Assembly (NCBI RefSeq): GCF_014302995.1
Contig: NZ_CP060295.1
Span: 3,649,501-3,713,500, forward strand
Direction of reading: 5' to 3'
Origin: Variovorax sp. PAMC26660
GTDB taxonomy: Bacteria; Pseudomonadota; Gammaproteobacteria; Burkholderiales; Burkholderiaceae_C
Length of the DNA: 64,000 nt
A program made the position numbers and the translations under genes. Shown here in pieces: positions 8,110-17,252 of the stretch. How positions within the stretch are numbered: position 1 is the stretch's first letter; every line of letters starts with the position of its first letter. The notes under the pieces are model-generated. The model did not search any database and was not told the origin of the DNA. It saw nothing but the letters and a program-made list of their open reading frames with translations.

Positions 8110-9645
8110 ATGCACTTTGTGATTGCCATGATGCGGCACGAAACCAATACCTTTTCACCCGTGGCGACGCCGCTCGCCTCGTTCAATCGGGGGTCGAGAA
8201 CCGAAGGGCCTGCGTTCGGCGAGGCGGCGGTTCAGGGGTGCGAAGGCACCAACACGGCTGCGGCCGCCTTCATCGACATGGCACGCAAGCAAGGGGACAG
8301 CTTTGTCATGCCCTTGCTGGCCAACGCCGTGCCGAGCGGCGTCGTGACCGCAGAGGCGTTTGCGCTCATGTGCGAGGCCATCCTGAAGGAGGTCCACAAA
8401 GGGTGCGACGCCGTTCTTCTCGATCTGCATGGCGCCATGGTGGTCGAGAGTCACGACGACGCCGAGGGCGAATTGCTCTACCGCATTCGGACCATCGCAC
8501 CGAACGTTCCGATCGCGGTGGCGCTGGACCTGCATGCGAACTTCAGCGAGGCGATGGTGGCCAATGCGACCACGATCGCCGGTTACTGCACCTACCCCCA
8601 CATCGACATCTACGAGACCGGCGTGCGTGCCGCGCGCACGCTGATGGCCGCCTTGAGAGGCGAGGTGCGGCCGGTCATCCTCCGTCGAACCTTGCCCATG
8701 CTCACGCACACGCTGCGGCACTCGCCACGGGAGCAACCCATGAAGGACATCATGGACCGCGCAATGGCGGCCGAGCGCGAAGGGGAAGTCCTCAGTGCCT
8801 CGGTGTTCGGCGGCTTTCCCCTGTCGGATATTCCCCATGTCGGCTTCACCTTGCTTGTCGTCGCCGATGCAGATCGGCAGGACCCCGCGCAGCGGCTGCT
8901 CGACGAACTGGAAACGATGGCATGGAGCCGGCGCGCCGATTTCGTGTTTCCCCTGGAGTCGATGGTGGAATCGCTGCGGTTCGCCAAGTCGCTCGAAGAC
9001 GGTCCGATCGTGCTGGCCGACCATGGCGACAACTGCGCGTCAGGTGGCACGACCGACCAGATGATGGTGCTGGCCGAGGTCATGCGCCAAGGGCTTGCCG
9101 ATGTCGTGGCTGGCCCCTTTTGCGATCCCGCCGCCGTTGCCGAAATGATCACCGCCGGCGTTGGCCAGGAGATCACGGTGGCCGTCGGCGGCAAGATCGA
9201 CAGCCCGGCGCTCAATCTGCGAGGGCACCCTCTCCAACTGACCGGTCGCGTGAAGACCATCACCGATGGCATCTTCCAGGTCACCGGCCCGATGTTCACG
9301 GGAATGCAGGTCAGGTTGGGCCGCGTTGCCGTCCTGGAGACGAAAGGCGTCCTTGTCGTGGTCTGCGAGAAGCCGCAGGAGCCCTACGACACGGGGGTGT
9401 TCACGCACGCGGGCATAGACCCCACGCGCAAGAAATACATCCTGCTCAAGTCGCGGCAACATTTCCGGGCTGGCTTTGAACCCATTGCAAGACACATCGT
9501 GCTGGTCGCCGGGTTCGGCGTGTGCAGCTCCGATCTCAGCAGCTTTCCGTACAAGAACCTGCCGCGTCCCATCTATCCACTGGATGCGGACGTCGAGCTG
9601 AAAAAAGCAATCCTCCCGCAACCTCGCGAAGGCATTCCTCGATGA
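8110..9645 (+). CDS. M81-family metallopeptidase (MlrC-like)
   Basis: A 511-residue protein with the full MlrC layout. The N-terminal domain (about 1-290) starts MHFVIAMMRHETNTFSP and contains LDLHGAMVV, DLHANFSEAMV and HIDIYETG, whose Asp/His residues are likely zinc ligands. The C-terminal MlrC domain (about 295-490) starts with LADHGDNCASGGTTD. MlrC finishes microcystin breakdown in Sphingomonas, but most relatives act on unknown small peptides or amides. The next gene, a Bug receptor, starts on the overlapping ATGA, so hydrolase and uptake receptor are translationally coupled. A divergent LysR gene probably controls both. Confidence 0.9.
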   Translation: MHFVIAMMRHETNTFSPVATPLASFNRGSRTEGPAFGEAAVQGCEGTNTAAAAFIDMARKQGDSFVMPLLANAVPSGVVTAEAFALMCEAILKEVHKGCDAVLLDLHGAMVVESHDDAEGELLYRIRTIAPNVPIAVALDLHANFSEAMVANATTIAGYCTYPHIDIYETGVRAARTLMAALRGEVRPVILRRTLPMLTHTLRHSPREQPMKDIMDRAMAAEREGEVLSASVFGGFPLSDIPHVGFTLLVVADADRQDPAQRLLDELETMAWSRRADFVFPLESMVESLRFAKSLEDGPIVLADHGDNCASGGTTDQMMVLAEVMRQGLADVVAGPFCDPAAVAEMITAGVGQEITVAVGGKIDSPALNLRGHPLQLTGRVKTITDGIFQVTGPMFTGMQVRLGRVAVLETKGVLVVVCEKPQEPYDTGVFTHAGIDPTRKKYILLKSRQHFRAGFEPIARHIVLVAGFGVCSSDLSSFPYKNLPRPIYPLDADVELKKAILPQPREGIPR

Positions 9646-10637
9646 AGCACACACTCAACTTTCTGCGCAAGCTTGCGAGCGCTTTCGCAACGGTGCTCGT
9701 TCTCGGTCTGCCATGTGGCGCTGTCAACGCAGGCAATGCCGACGCACCGACTCGCATCATCATTGGGTTCGCACCAGGCGGCGCATTGGATGCGCTCACG
9801 CGACTGCTTGCCGAGAGGCTGCGTACCTCGCTCGGTGAAATCATCCTGGTGGAAAACAAACCCGGTGCATCGGGCCGAATGGCACTCGAAGCCGTGAAGC
9901 GGGCCCCACCCGACGGAAAGACCATCCTCATTACGGCCAGCTCCCCCATCGTCATGTACCCGCTGACGTACAAGCGCTTGCCATATGACCCGGACAAGGA
10001 CCTTGCACCTGTGGCGAATCTCGCGGACGTGCCGATGGTGGTGTCCACCAGTCCGGACCAGCCCTACAAGACGATGCCGGAATACGTCGCGTGGGTGAAG
10101 CGCCATCCGGAGTCCCCGGGCGTCGGATTGGTTGCACTTGGCGGCGGTACGCACTTCGGCACTCTCTCGCTGGCAAAAAGCATCAACGTGCCATTGACGC
10201 CGGCGGCGTATCGCGGTGGCGCACCTATGCTCAGTGACGTCATGGGCGGCATGCTGCCGATTGGCATCGATGCCGTGGCAACCCAGTTCGGGCTTTACAA
10301 GGCCGGGAAGCTGCGCTACCTGGGCGTGTTGGGGTCCAAGCGCACTGCGTTGCTGCCCGACATCCCAACGCTCAAGGAGGCCGGGGTTCCCGGGTTCGAT
10401 GCAGTGACGAATTGGTATGCCGCGTTCGTGCCGGCCGGAACGCCCAGTGCGACGGTGGGTCGCCTGGAGAAGGCAATGATCGAGGCCGTGATGGAGCCTG
10501 GCTTTCGCGCAAAGCTGGCCGAGTTGGGCATGGAGTCCTCGGGCCGGCCCGCCTCCGAGGTGCGCAAGCTCATCCAAGCGGAGCGCGCCCAGTGGAAGCC
10601 CATCGTGGAAGCTTCGGGATTCACTGCCGATGAGTGA
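9642..10637 (+). CDS. Bug/TctC-family periplasmic solute receptor
   Basis: 331 residues from ATG 9642, which overlaps the peptidase stop by 4 nt (ATGA). Signal peptide MKHTLNFLRKLASAFATVLV with cleavage near VNAGNA; then TRIIIGFAPGGALDALTRLL, VENKPGASGRMALE, and the PDIPTLKEAGVPGF motif near the C-terminus. It is presumably a periplasmic binder for the substrate or product of the MlrC-like enzyme. No cognate TctAB genes are in the window. Confidence 0.93.
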   Translation: MKHTLNFLRKLASAFATVLVLGLPCGAVNAGNADAPTRIIIGFAPGGALDALTRLLAERLRTSLGEIILVENKPGASGRMALEAVKRAPPDGKTILITASSPIVMYPLTYKRLPYDPDKDLAPVANLADVPMVVSTSPDQPYKTMPEYVAWVKRHPESPGVGLVALGGGTHFGTLSLAKSINVPLTPAAYRGGAPMLSDVMGGMLPIGIDAVATQFGLYKAGKLRYLGVLGSKRTALLPDIPTLKEAGVPGFDAVTNWYAAFVPAGTPSATVGRLEKAMIEAVMEPGFRAKLAELGMESSGRPASEVRKLIQAERAQWKPIVEASGFTADE

Positions 10638-10749
10638 GGATTGAAGCCGGCGAATCCTTGTCGGGGGCCCATCAACGGACACTCCCATCCCGCAAGCAAG
10701 CACACAAGCGGAGTGGCGGTACGCCGAGGCCGATCAGCACAGCAATCGA

Positions 10750-11790
10750 TCAAGGACCCGCAACGCCAGGCATGTACAGACCGGCCTGCTGCGCGCGCAT
10801 GCAGGCCAGCGCGAAGGCGCTCTCCAACTGCGGCACCTGCTGCTGCAGGGCCGATGCGCTTTCGAGCGCGGCACCGAGGATCGCGTCGAGTTCCACGCTG
10901 CGCCCGGCCTCCAGGTCCTGCAGCATCGAGGTCTTGATCGCACCGAGCTTGCGTGTCTGCGCCATGCGCTGCGTCGCATCGGTCTGGATCGTCAGACCCA
11001 GGCTCCGGCCGAGCGTGATGCACTCGTTCATCATGCGTTCAAAGAGTTGCCGCATCGGACCATCGTCCAGCATCCGGTCGGTCGTCACACCGGTCAGCAG
11101 GCTCAGTGGATTGGCGCAGGCATTGCCCAGAAGCTTGAGCCAAAGCTCGCTGCGGATGTCGTCGCTCACGACCGCGCCAAGCCCGGCATCGGCCAGCACG
11201 CCGGCCCAGTGCTGCACGCGTGCGCTGTTCCCTCCGGCGGGCTCCCCGATGGATACGCGGCCGCCGGAGCTGTGCACCACGGAGCCAGGCTCCGGGCAAT
11301 GACAGGAGGCCATCACGCTGCCACCAAGCACCTGTTGCATGTCGATGGTTCTTTCGATGGCCCCTTCGGGATCGACCCTGCGCAGGCGCAGACCCGACAG
11401 TGGCTTGCCGGGCACCAGGAAGTACCACCATGGCAAGCCATTGCCGATTGGCAGCACCGTGGCGCCTCCTTGCAAGAGGGGCGACAGCGTGGGCACCACG
11501 GTCGGCAGCACATGCGACTTGAGCGCCAGCACCACGAGTTCAGGCGACTCCATCTCCAGTGGTGATGCCGCGGCCCGAACGGCGATGCTTCGCTGCGGTT
11601 CCGAGCCGCTCGCGTAGCGCAGGCCATGTTTTTGAATCGCATCCAGCGTGGCACCGCGGTCGAGCACGGTGACCGAGTGCCCAGCCTCTGCGAGCCGCGC
11701 CGCGAAGTGGCCGCCGATGGCCCCCGCGCCGATGACCGCGATGCGCAAGGGCTGCGTGCTGGAGGGGGAACGCATGGGCTCAGAAGGCAT
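10750..11790 (-). CDS. Ketopantoate reductase family (ApbA/PanE-like) oxidoreductase
   Basis: About 346 residues from ATG 11790 (an alternative ATG at 11775 lies just after the porin stop). The N-terminal Rossmann domain shows RIAVIGAGAIGGHFAARLAE and the catalytic-type Lys in LVLALKSHVLPTVV. The C-terminal helical domain holds ELWLKLLGNACANPLSLLTG, the family's Lys/Asn active-site pattern. PanE makes pantoate, but catabolic clusters often carry paralogues that reduce other 2-oxo acids. It overlaps or abuts the porin gene, so they form one transcription unit facing away from the dehydratase genes. A catabolic rather than pantothenate role is inferred. Confidence 0.85.
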   Translation of the reverse strand: MPSEPMRSPSSTQPLRIAVIGAGAIGGHFAARLAEAGHSVTVLDRGATLDAIQKHGLRYASGSEPQRSIAVRAAASPLEMESPELVVLALKSHVLPTVVPTLSPLLQGGATVLPIGNGLPWWYFLVPGKPLSGLRLRRVDPEGAIERTIDMQQVLGGSVMASCHCPEPGSVVHSSGGRVSIGEPAGGNSARVQHWAGVLADAGLGAVVSDDIRSELWLKLLGNACANPLSLLTGVTTDRMLDDGPMRQLFERMMNECITLGRSLGLTIQTDATQRMAQTRKLGAIKTSMLQDLEAGRSVELDAILGAALESASALQQQVPQLESAFALACMRAQQAGLYMPGVAGP

Positions 11791-12997
11791 GGCGAAGCCC
11801 CAGGTCATAGCCGGTCGAGCGCTTGGGCGAAAAAGCGCCCAACACATAGCTCGGGCCACCCACGGACAGCGCCGCGCCGTTCTTGTTGTCGATGCGCGCA
11901 ACGCTCGCATACAGCGCGGTGCGCTTGGACAGGTTGTGCACGTAGCTCAACGCGATCTGGCTCGCCTTCGGGTCCGGCGTGCTGCTGAACGGACGGTTGT
12001 AGTCGTACTTCACCTTCGCATACGACGCCCGGATCACGCCCGGACCCACCGGCACGTTGACGCCGAACATCACACCCGTGAGATCGACGTCGGACGATGT
12101 GCCGGCAGCCAGGCCGGTGACGATCGTCCGGTTCTTGATGCGCGACACCTCGCCGAAGAGCTTCGCCGGGCCCAGGTCGTATGCGGCGCCGAGGTTGACG
12201 GTGTCTTGTCGCAGCGTGGTGCCCGCGAGGTAGTCGCTCAGCAGCGTGTTGCGGCTGAGGGCCAGCGCCACGTTCAGCGGCCCCCGCTCGTAGCCGAAGC
12301 GCCCGCCGGTGAAGCGGCCCGAGCGCGTGTCGGTCGCAGCGGGCGTCAGGGCGCCGGGCGAGGTGTGGTTCTTTTCATTGAAGGCGTACTGCACCTGTCC
12401 GTAGAAACCGCCCAGGTTCGCCGGCAGGAAGTAAGCCACCATGTTGCTGCTGCGCGCATAGGCGTTGGCCAGCACGGCGGACACGCCCGGCGCTTGCGGC
12501 ACGCCCATCTTGCTCATCGCCGTGCCGGCGCGATAGATCAGGTTGACGCCCACACCGTTGACGCCGAGCGGGTCGAACACGAAATCGTTGGTGAAGGTCG
12601 CGTTGATGTCCCGGCCCAGCCGGATCTCGCCGAAGCCGCCGGACAGGCTGACCGTCGAGCGGCGCGCAAAACTCTGGATGCCTTCCTGCCCCGAGTCGTT
12701 CGTGATCGACGATTCGAGCCAGAAGCTCGCAGCCAGTCCGCCGCCCAGATCCTCGGTGCCGCGAAAGCCGACGCGGCTGGACGCGAGGCCCGAATTCGAC
12801 AGCACGCGCTGGCTGGCGGTGCGGCTGCCCTGGTTCAGGTAGAACGGATTGGCCAGCGTGGCCGTTCTGGGATCCGTCGACTTGTTCGAATAGCCGCTGA
12901 TGCCGGCATCGACCACGCCGAACAGCGTGATCGAAGATTGGGCGCACGCCGCACCGGCAAGCCCGGTGGCTGCAAGGCCTATCGCAAAAATCCTCAT
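11780..12997 (-). CDS. Gram-negative porin (Omp32/OmpC type)
   Basis: 405 residues from ATG 12997, with a good upstream GGAGGAGACA. Signal peptide MRIFAIGLAATGLAGAACA, then the porin start QSSITLFGVVDAGISGY. Markers are SSRVGFRGTEDLGGGLAA and the final strand YDLGLRHAF with terminal Phe, needed for outer-membrane insertion. It forms a trimeric 16-stranded channel. It is divergent from the dehydratase operon, across an intergenic region holding the 23-bp shared motif, so it is probably induced with the catabolic genes to admit the substrate. Confidence 0.94.
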   Translation of the reverse strand: MRIFAIGLAATGLAGAACAQSSITLFGVVDAGISGYSNKSTDPRTATLANPFYLNQGSRTASQRVLSNSGLASSRVGFRGTEDLGGGLAASFWLESSITNDSGQEGIQSFARRSTVSLSGGFGEIRLGRDINATFTNDFVFDPLGVNGVGVNLIYRAGTAMSKMGVPQAPGVSAVLANAYARSSNMVAYFLPANLGGFYGQVQYAFNEKNHTSPGALTPAATDTRSGRFTGGRFGYERGPLNVALALSRNTLLSDYLAGTTLRQDTVNLGAAYDLGPAKLFGEVSRIKNRTIVTGLAAGTSSDVDLTGVMFGVNVPVGPGVIRASYAKVKYDYNRPFSSTPDPKASQIALSYVHNLSKRTALYASVARIDNKNGAALSVGGPSYVLGAFSPKRSTGYDLGLRHAF

Positions 12998-13072
12998 TGC
13001 TTGTCTCCTCCATGAAAGTTGGGGAGCGCATTGTTGGAGGAGCGATGGCATCGCCGCAAACGAAACGTTCAG

Positions 13073-13095
13073 ACTTTTCTGCTGGTGAAAACTTC
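13073..13095. promoter_or_regulatory. 23-bp shared operator-like motif, copy 1
   Basis: A 23-bp sequence centred on TTTTC-N7-GAAAA lies in the 171-bp divergent region between the porin (-) and dehydratase (+) genes. The same 23 bp occurs, inverted and without mismatch, at 22456-22478. It is a near-palindrome, about the size bound by IclR-type dimers, and an IclR gene lies between the two copies. Confidence 0.6.
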
Positions 13096-13168
13096 AAAGA
13101 ATGCACTTGAACACTTGCCGGCGACAGCGCATCGTACGGCCCATCGAGACAAGCGAACCCCCAAAAAA

Positions 13169-14041
13169 ATGGCCATCGACAGTGCCACTCTTCAACGAGT
13201 GACGGCGCAGCTCTACGAGCGCTCCCTGAAAAAAATTCCCGACGACACACGTGCCGTGCTCCAGCGCGCGGAAACCGCCGAGACCGGCACCACGGGCAAG
13301 CACACGCTGAAGATCATGTTGCAGAGCGCGGACGCCGCGCAGCAGGGCAACGAACTGGTGTGCACCGACGTCGGCATTCCCACCTACAGCATCAAGATCG
13401 GCACGCGCGTGCAGTTCGACGGCCCGGTGCGCGAGGCCATCACGCGCGGCTTTGCCGACCTAGTGCAGCACATCGACCCGCCGATCCTCAAGATGGTGAC
13501 CAACCCGCTCACGCATGCGCGCAGCTATGCCGGCAAGGACATGCCGCTGCTGAGCTTCGACGTGATCGATGACGCCGACTACATGGAAATCGTCTGCGCG
13601 CCCAAGGCCATGGGCACCGGCCGGTGGGAAGCCATCGACGCCTTCGTGTACCCGACGCTGGAGCAGATCGAGAGGTTCGTGCTCGACACCGTGCTGCGCG
13701 CGGGCTCGCAGCCCTGCCTGCCCATCGTGGTCGGCGTGGGCATCGGCGGCACCTTCGACTACGCGGCGCGGCTGGCCAAGGAATCGGTGCTGCGCCCCTT
13801 CGGCCGCACCAACCCCGAGCCCATCCTCGCTGCCATGGAAAAGCGCCTGCTGGACGCCATCAACGGCATGGGCTTCGGCCCCATGGGCACTGGCGGCGAC
13901 GCCAGCGCGATGGCGGTGCACATCGACTACGCGGCGAGCCACGGCTTCGTGCCGGTCGCGGTGTGCTTCAACTGCTGGATCAACCGCCGCACCGCTGCGC
14001 GCATCTACAACGACGGCCGCGTCGAAGACCTGAACTGGTAG
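13169..14041 (+). CDS. Class I fumarase/L-tartrate dehydratase family, alpha subunit
   Basis: 290 residues from ATG 13169. It is the iron-sulfur N-terminal subunit of a two-subunit hydro-lyase. Three Cys suited to the [4Fe-4S] cluster are visible: C65 (LVCTDVGIPTYSIKIG), C183 (QPCLPIVVGVGIGGTFDYAA) and C269 (VCFNCWINRR). The family adds or removes water from fumarate, tartrate and related dicarboxylates; substrate cannot be read from sequence. The beta subunit follows after 6 bp. Since a receptor and an aldolase follow, a catabolic hydratase role is likely. Confidence 0.9.
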   Translation: MAIDSATLQRVTAQLYERSLKKIPDDTRAVLQRAETAETGTTGKHTLKIMLQSADAAQQGNELVCTDVGIPTYSIKIGTRVQFDGPVREAITRGFADLVQHIDPPILKMVTNPLTHARSYAGKDMPLLSFDVIDDADYMEIVCAPKAMGTGRWEAIDAFVYPTLEQIERFVLDTVLRAGSQPCLPIVVGVGIGGTFDYAARLAKESVLRPFGRTNPEPILAAMEKRLLDAINGMGFGPMGTGGDASAMAVHIDYAASHGFVPVAVCFNCWINRRTAARIYNDGRVEDLNW

Positions 14042-14047
14042 GCCGCG

Positions 14048-14665
14048 ATGTTCCACAAGCTCGAACTTCCCCTCTCGCGCGACAAAGTGCGTGAACTTGC
14101 GGTCGGCGACATGGTGACGCTGGACGGCGACATCACCGTCAGCATCGGCCTGCCGACACACCAGCGCATGGCGCAGGCCGTGGCCGACGGCCAGGCGCTG
14201 CCGGTCGACCTGCGCGGCGGCGCCTTCTTCCATCTGAGCACCTTCGTGCAAGAGACCGCCGATGGCCCCGTGCCGCTCTACATGAACCCGAGCACCAGCA
14301 CGCGCTACAACGCGTGGATGCCGTCGCTGGTGCGCGGGCTCGACCTGCGGCTGACCGGCGGCAAGGGCGGCCTCGACGCGGCCTGCGTGCAGGCGCTGCG
14401 CGACACCGGCTGCGTCTACCTGTCCTTCCTCGGCGGCGGTGCACCGCTGCTGTCGCGCGGACTGCGCCGCGTGGTGTCGTCCCACTGGAACGAATACATC
14501 TCGCAGTTCCGCCTGCTGACGTTGAACGTCGCCTCGCTCGGTCCCGCCACGGTGGCAATCGACGCGCACGGCAACAGTCTCTACGACCAGTTGCGCGATC
14601 AGGCGCAGGCGCGCATGCCGCAACTGCTGCAGCGTCTGGAAACGGACCGCAAGGCATCCCTTTAG
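14048..14665 (+). CDS. Class I fumarase/L-tartrate dehydratase family, beta subunit
   Basis: 205 residues. The C-terminal subunit begins MFHKLELPLSRDKVRELAVG, the family's swivelling-domain start, followed by VTLDGDITVSIGLPTHQRM. The core has STSTRYNAWMPSLVRG and LTGGKGGLDAACVQAL. It pairs with the upstream alpha subunit to form the active hydro-lyase. In single-chain class I fumarases the two parts are fused; here they are separate, as in TtdAB. Confidence 0.9.
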   Translation: MFHKLELPLSRDKVRELAVGDMVTLDGDITVSIGLPTHQRMAQAVADGQALPVDLRGGAFFHLSTFVQETADGPVPLYMNPSTSTRYNAWMPSLVRGLDLRLTGGKGGLDAACVQALRDTGCVYLSFLGGGAPLLSRGLRRVVSSHWNEYISQFRLLTLNVASLGPATVAIDAHGNSLYDQLRDQAQARMPQLLQRLETDRKASL

Positions 14666-14687
14666 AAAACCTCAGGAGACTTCAAGA

Positions 14688-15701
14688 ATGAACAGGAGAC
14701 ATTGGCTCGGCGCGAGCCTGGGCGCCATCGGCGCAGTGAGCGCAGTTGGCGCGGGCGTGGCCGCAAGCCTTTCGCCGGTGGCCGCATGGGCTGCGAGCGG
14801 CGCGTGGCCGAACCGGCCCATCCGCATGGTCGTGCCTTTCCCGCCCGGCGGCAGCACCGACATGGTGGCGCGCTATCTGGCGCAAGGCCTCGGCGAGCGC
14901 CTGGGCACGTCCGTCATCGTCGACAACCGTGCCGGCGCGGCCGGCAACATCGGCACCGACGCGGTGGCCAAGGCCGCGCCCGACGGCTACACCATCGGCC
15001 TCGTCACCTCGGGCCCGCTGGTGAACAACAAGTTCCTCTACAAGTCGATGCCCTTCGACGGTGACAAGGACCTGACGCCGATCGCGCTGGTCTGCGAGAT
15101 CCCGATGGTCTTCGTCAGCAACCCCGAGCAACTGAAGGCGCGCAACCTCAAGGAGTTCATCGAGGCGGCCAAGGCCAAGCCTTCCGCGTTCTCGGTTGCC
15201 ACGCCCGGCAACGGCACCATCGGCCACCTGGCCCTGGCCGACCTGTCGCAGACGACCGGCGTGCGCCTGCAGGACGTGCCTTATCGCGGCGACACCCCCG
15301 CGCTCACCGACCTGCTGGGTGGCGTGGTGCAGGCGATTTCGGCGCCGGTGTCCACCTTCATTCCGAACATTCAGGCGGGCAAGCTGCGCGGGCTGGCGGT
15401 GACCTCCAGCACGCGCTTTCCCGGCCTGCCCGACGTGCCGACCGCGAAGGAGCAAGGCATCGACCAGACGGCCACCGTGTGGTTCGCGATGGTCGGGCCG
15501 GCCGGCATGCCGGCGCCCATGGTGCAGCGGCTCAATGCCGAGATCAACCGGCTGCTCGAATCCCCGCAGGGCAAGAGCAAGCTGCAGCAGTACGGCGGTG
15601 TGGTCGCGAGCGGGGCGCCCGAGCTGCTGCGCAAGCGCATCGAGGCCGACGGCCAGAAGTGGCAGCGCGTGATCAAGACCGCGCAGATCAAGCTCGACTG
15701 A
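14688..15701 (+). CDS. Bug/TctC-family periplasmic solute receptor
   Basis: 337 residues. The N-terminus MNRRHWLGASLGAIGA has a twin Arg followed by a hydrophobic stretch ending AAWAAS, so export could be Sec or Tat. Family motifs are RPIRMVVPFPPGGSTDMVAR, DNRAGAAGNIGTDAVAKA and DVPTAKEQGID. It sits between the dehydratase subunits and the aldolase with short gaps (22 and 20 bp), so it most likely binds the carboxylate degraded by this operon. Confidence 0.93.
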   Translation: MNRRHWLGASLGAIGAVSAVGAGVAASLSPVAAWAASGAWPNRPIRMVVPFPPGGSTDMVARYLAQGLGERLGTSVIVDNRAGAAGNIGTDAVAKAAPDGYTIGLVTSGPLVNNKFLYKSMPFDGDKDLTPIALVCEIPMVFVSNPEQLKARNLKEFIEAAKAKPSAFSVATPGNGTIGHLALADLSQTTGVRLQDVPYRGDTPALTDLLGGVVQAISAPVSTFIPNIQAGKLRGLAVTSSTRFPGLPDVPTAKEQGIDQTATVWFAMVGPAGMPAPMVQRLNAEINRLLESPQGKSKLQQYGGVVASGAPELLRKRIEADGQKWQRVIKTAQIKLD

Positions 15702-15721
15702 AGAAAGGCAGGCGTACTCCC

Positions 15722-16462
15722 ATGAACAACAGCAGCACAAGCGCCGCGCAACTCGGCACCTTCGTCAAGACCGGATCGCCGCAGACGGTCGAGGTGCTTG
15801 GCACCACCGGGCTCGACTTCGTCGTGGTCGACGCCGAGCACGCGCCCTTCGACCGCGCCCTGCTCGACCTGATGGTGATGGGCGGCCGCGCCGCGCGCAT
15901 CCCGGTGTTCATCCGCATCCCCGAGATCAACCCTGCGGTGATTCTTTCCTGCCTCGACATCGGCGCCGCCGGCTTGCTGGTGCCGCATGTCGACACCGCC
16001 GAACAGGCGCGCGAGGTGGTGGCCATGGCGCGCTACCGGGGCGGGCGGCGCGGCTACTCGGGCGGGCCGCGCTTTGCCGGCTACGCGAGCCTGGGCATGA
16101 CGGAGGCGCTGCGCCTGGGCGACCAGGCGCAGATCATTTGCCAGATCGAGAGCGCGCAGGCCGTCGAAGAGGCGCAGGCGATTGCCGACGTGCCGGGCGT
16201 GGCCGGCCTGTTCGTCGGCCGTGCCGACCTGGCGCTGTCGATGGGGCTGGACGATCCGCGCGCGCCCGAGGTGCTGCAGGCCACGCGCGTGGCGCTGCAG
16301 GCGGCTACGCGGGCCGGCAAGCTCGCGGGCATGCACGTGGGCGGCACGCCCGAGCGTGAACAGTTCATGGCCGAGGGCGCCAACTGGTTCGTCGTTTCTT
16401 CCGACCAGACCTTGCTGAGGCAGGCCGTGCAGGCCTTCGCCGGGCCGCCTAAAGTGCGCTGA
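15722..16462 (+). CDS. HpcH/HpaI-family aldolase/citrate lyase
   Basis: 246 residues. TIM-barrel class II aldolase with the metal-site and substrate motifs VVDAEHAPFDRALL, GAAGLLVPHVDTAEQA, ICQIESAQAVEEA (metal Glu) and GLFVGRADLALSMG (metal Asp). These enzymes split 4-hydroxy-2-oxo acids into pyruvate and an aldehyde or oxo acid. With the hydratase upstream the order is hydrate then cleave, the normal end of many aromatic and dicarboxylate pathways. The stop overlaps the convergent IclR gene by 14 nt. Confidence 0.92.
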   Translation: MNNSSTSAAQLGTFVKTGSPQTVEVLGTTGLDFVVVDAEHAPFDRALLDLMVMGGRAARIPVFIRIPEINPAVILSCLDIGAAGLLVPHVDTAEQAREVVAMARYRGGRRGYSGGPRFAGYASLGMTEALRLGDQAQIICQIESAQAVEEAQAIADVPGVAGLFVGRADLALSMGLDDPRAPEVLQATRVALQAATRAGKLAGMHVGGTPEREQFMAEGANWFVVSSDQTLLRQAVQAFAGPPKVR

Positions 16463-17216
16463 GCCGCTCCCTGATGCGCTGGGCCATCTCCTGCATCGGC
16501 GGCAGGAATTTCTTCACCGCCTGTTCTTCGCTGACGGCGGAGGCGATCCACGTGAGCCCAGCGCTGGCCACGACCCTGCGCCCTTCGAAGATGGGCACGG
16601 CCAGCGTGTTCGAGACCGGCCTGACGCTGGGCACGCGCAACGCATAGCCCTGCTGGCGGATCTGCCGCAGCATCGCCTGCACGGTACGCGGATGACTGGC
16701 CACCGCGTCTTCCGGGTCGTCCGACACCTTGAGGATGTCGAGCAGCGCGCGGCACTCCTGCGCCGTGCAGGCCGCGAGGTAGACGCGTCCGAGCGCGCGC
16801 GTCATGAAGCTCAGGCGCATGTTGATGCTGGAATGCAGCAGCGACAGCGGCGAACTGGGAATCGTGCTGTAGCGGATCACGACCGCGTCGTAGTCGGGCA
16901 CCGCGAGAGCGATCGGCCACTTGAACTTGCGCGTCAGTTCGTCCATGGGGCGCATCGAGGCTTCGACCAGGCGCGGCTCGCCGTGATAGCCCGAAGACAA
17001 CTGCCGTACGCCCGAGGTCAGGCTGTAGGCGCCGTACTGCGGCGCCCGCGTCACCAGCCCCTTGCCTTGCAGCGTTTCGAGCAGGCGCACCAGCGTGGGC
17101 TTGGGAATGCCCGTCTGGCGGTGCAGCGTGTCGAGCGTGCAGACGGGGGAACGGTTGAGCGCGGCCAGCACGTCGATGGCGCGCTCGACGGCGCGGATGG
17201 GGGTGAAGGATGCCAT
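16449..17216 (-). CDS. IclR-family transcriptional regulator
   Basis: 255 residues. N-terminal winged helix (about 5-65): RAVERAIDVLAALNRSP and TGIPKPTLVRLLETLQGKGL. The effector-binding IclR domain (about 80-250) includes YLAACTAQECRALLD and the SNTLAVPIFEGRRVVAS strand. It is the only regulator inside the island bounded by the two copies of the 23-bp motif, so it is the best candidate to bind them. Its 3' end overlaps the aldolase gene. Confidence 0.93.
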   Translation of the reverse strand: MASFTPIRAVERAIDVLAALNRSPVCTLDTLHRQTGIPKPTLVRLLETLQGKGLVTRAPQYGAYSLTSGVRQLSSGYHGEPRLVEASMRPMDELTRKFKWPIALAVPDYDAVVIRYSTIPSSPLSLLHSSINMRLSFMTRALGRVYLAACTAQECRALLDILKVSDDPEDAVASHPRTVQAMLRQIRQQGYALRVPSVRPVSNTLAVPIFEGRRVVASAGLTWIASAVSEEQAVKKFLPPMQEMAQRIRERLSAL

Positions 17217-17252
17217 GGAGGGCGCAGTGTAGGGCTGCGCCTGCCGTGTGCT

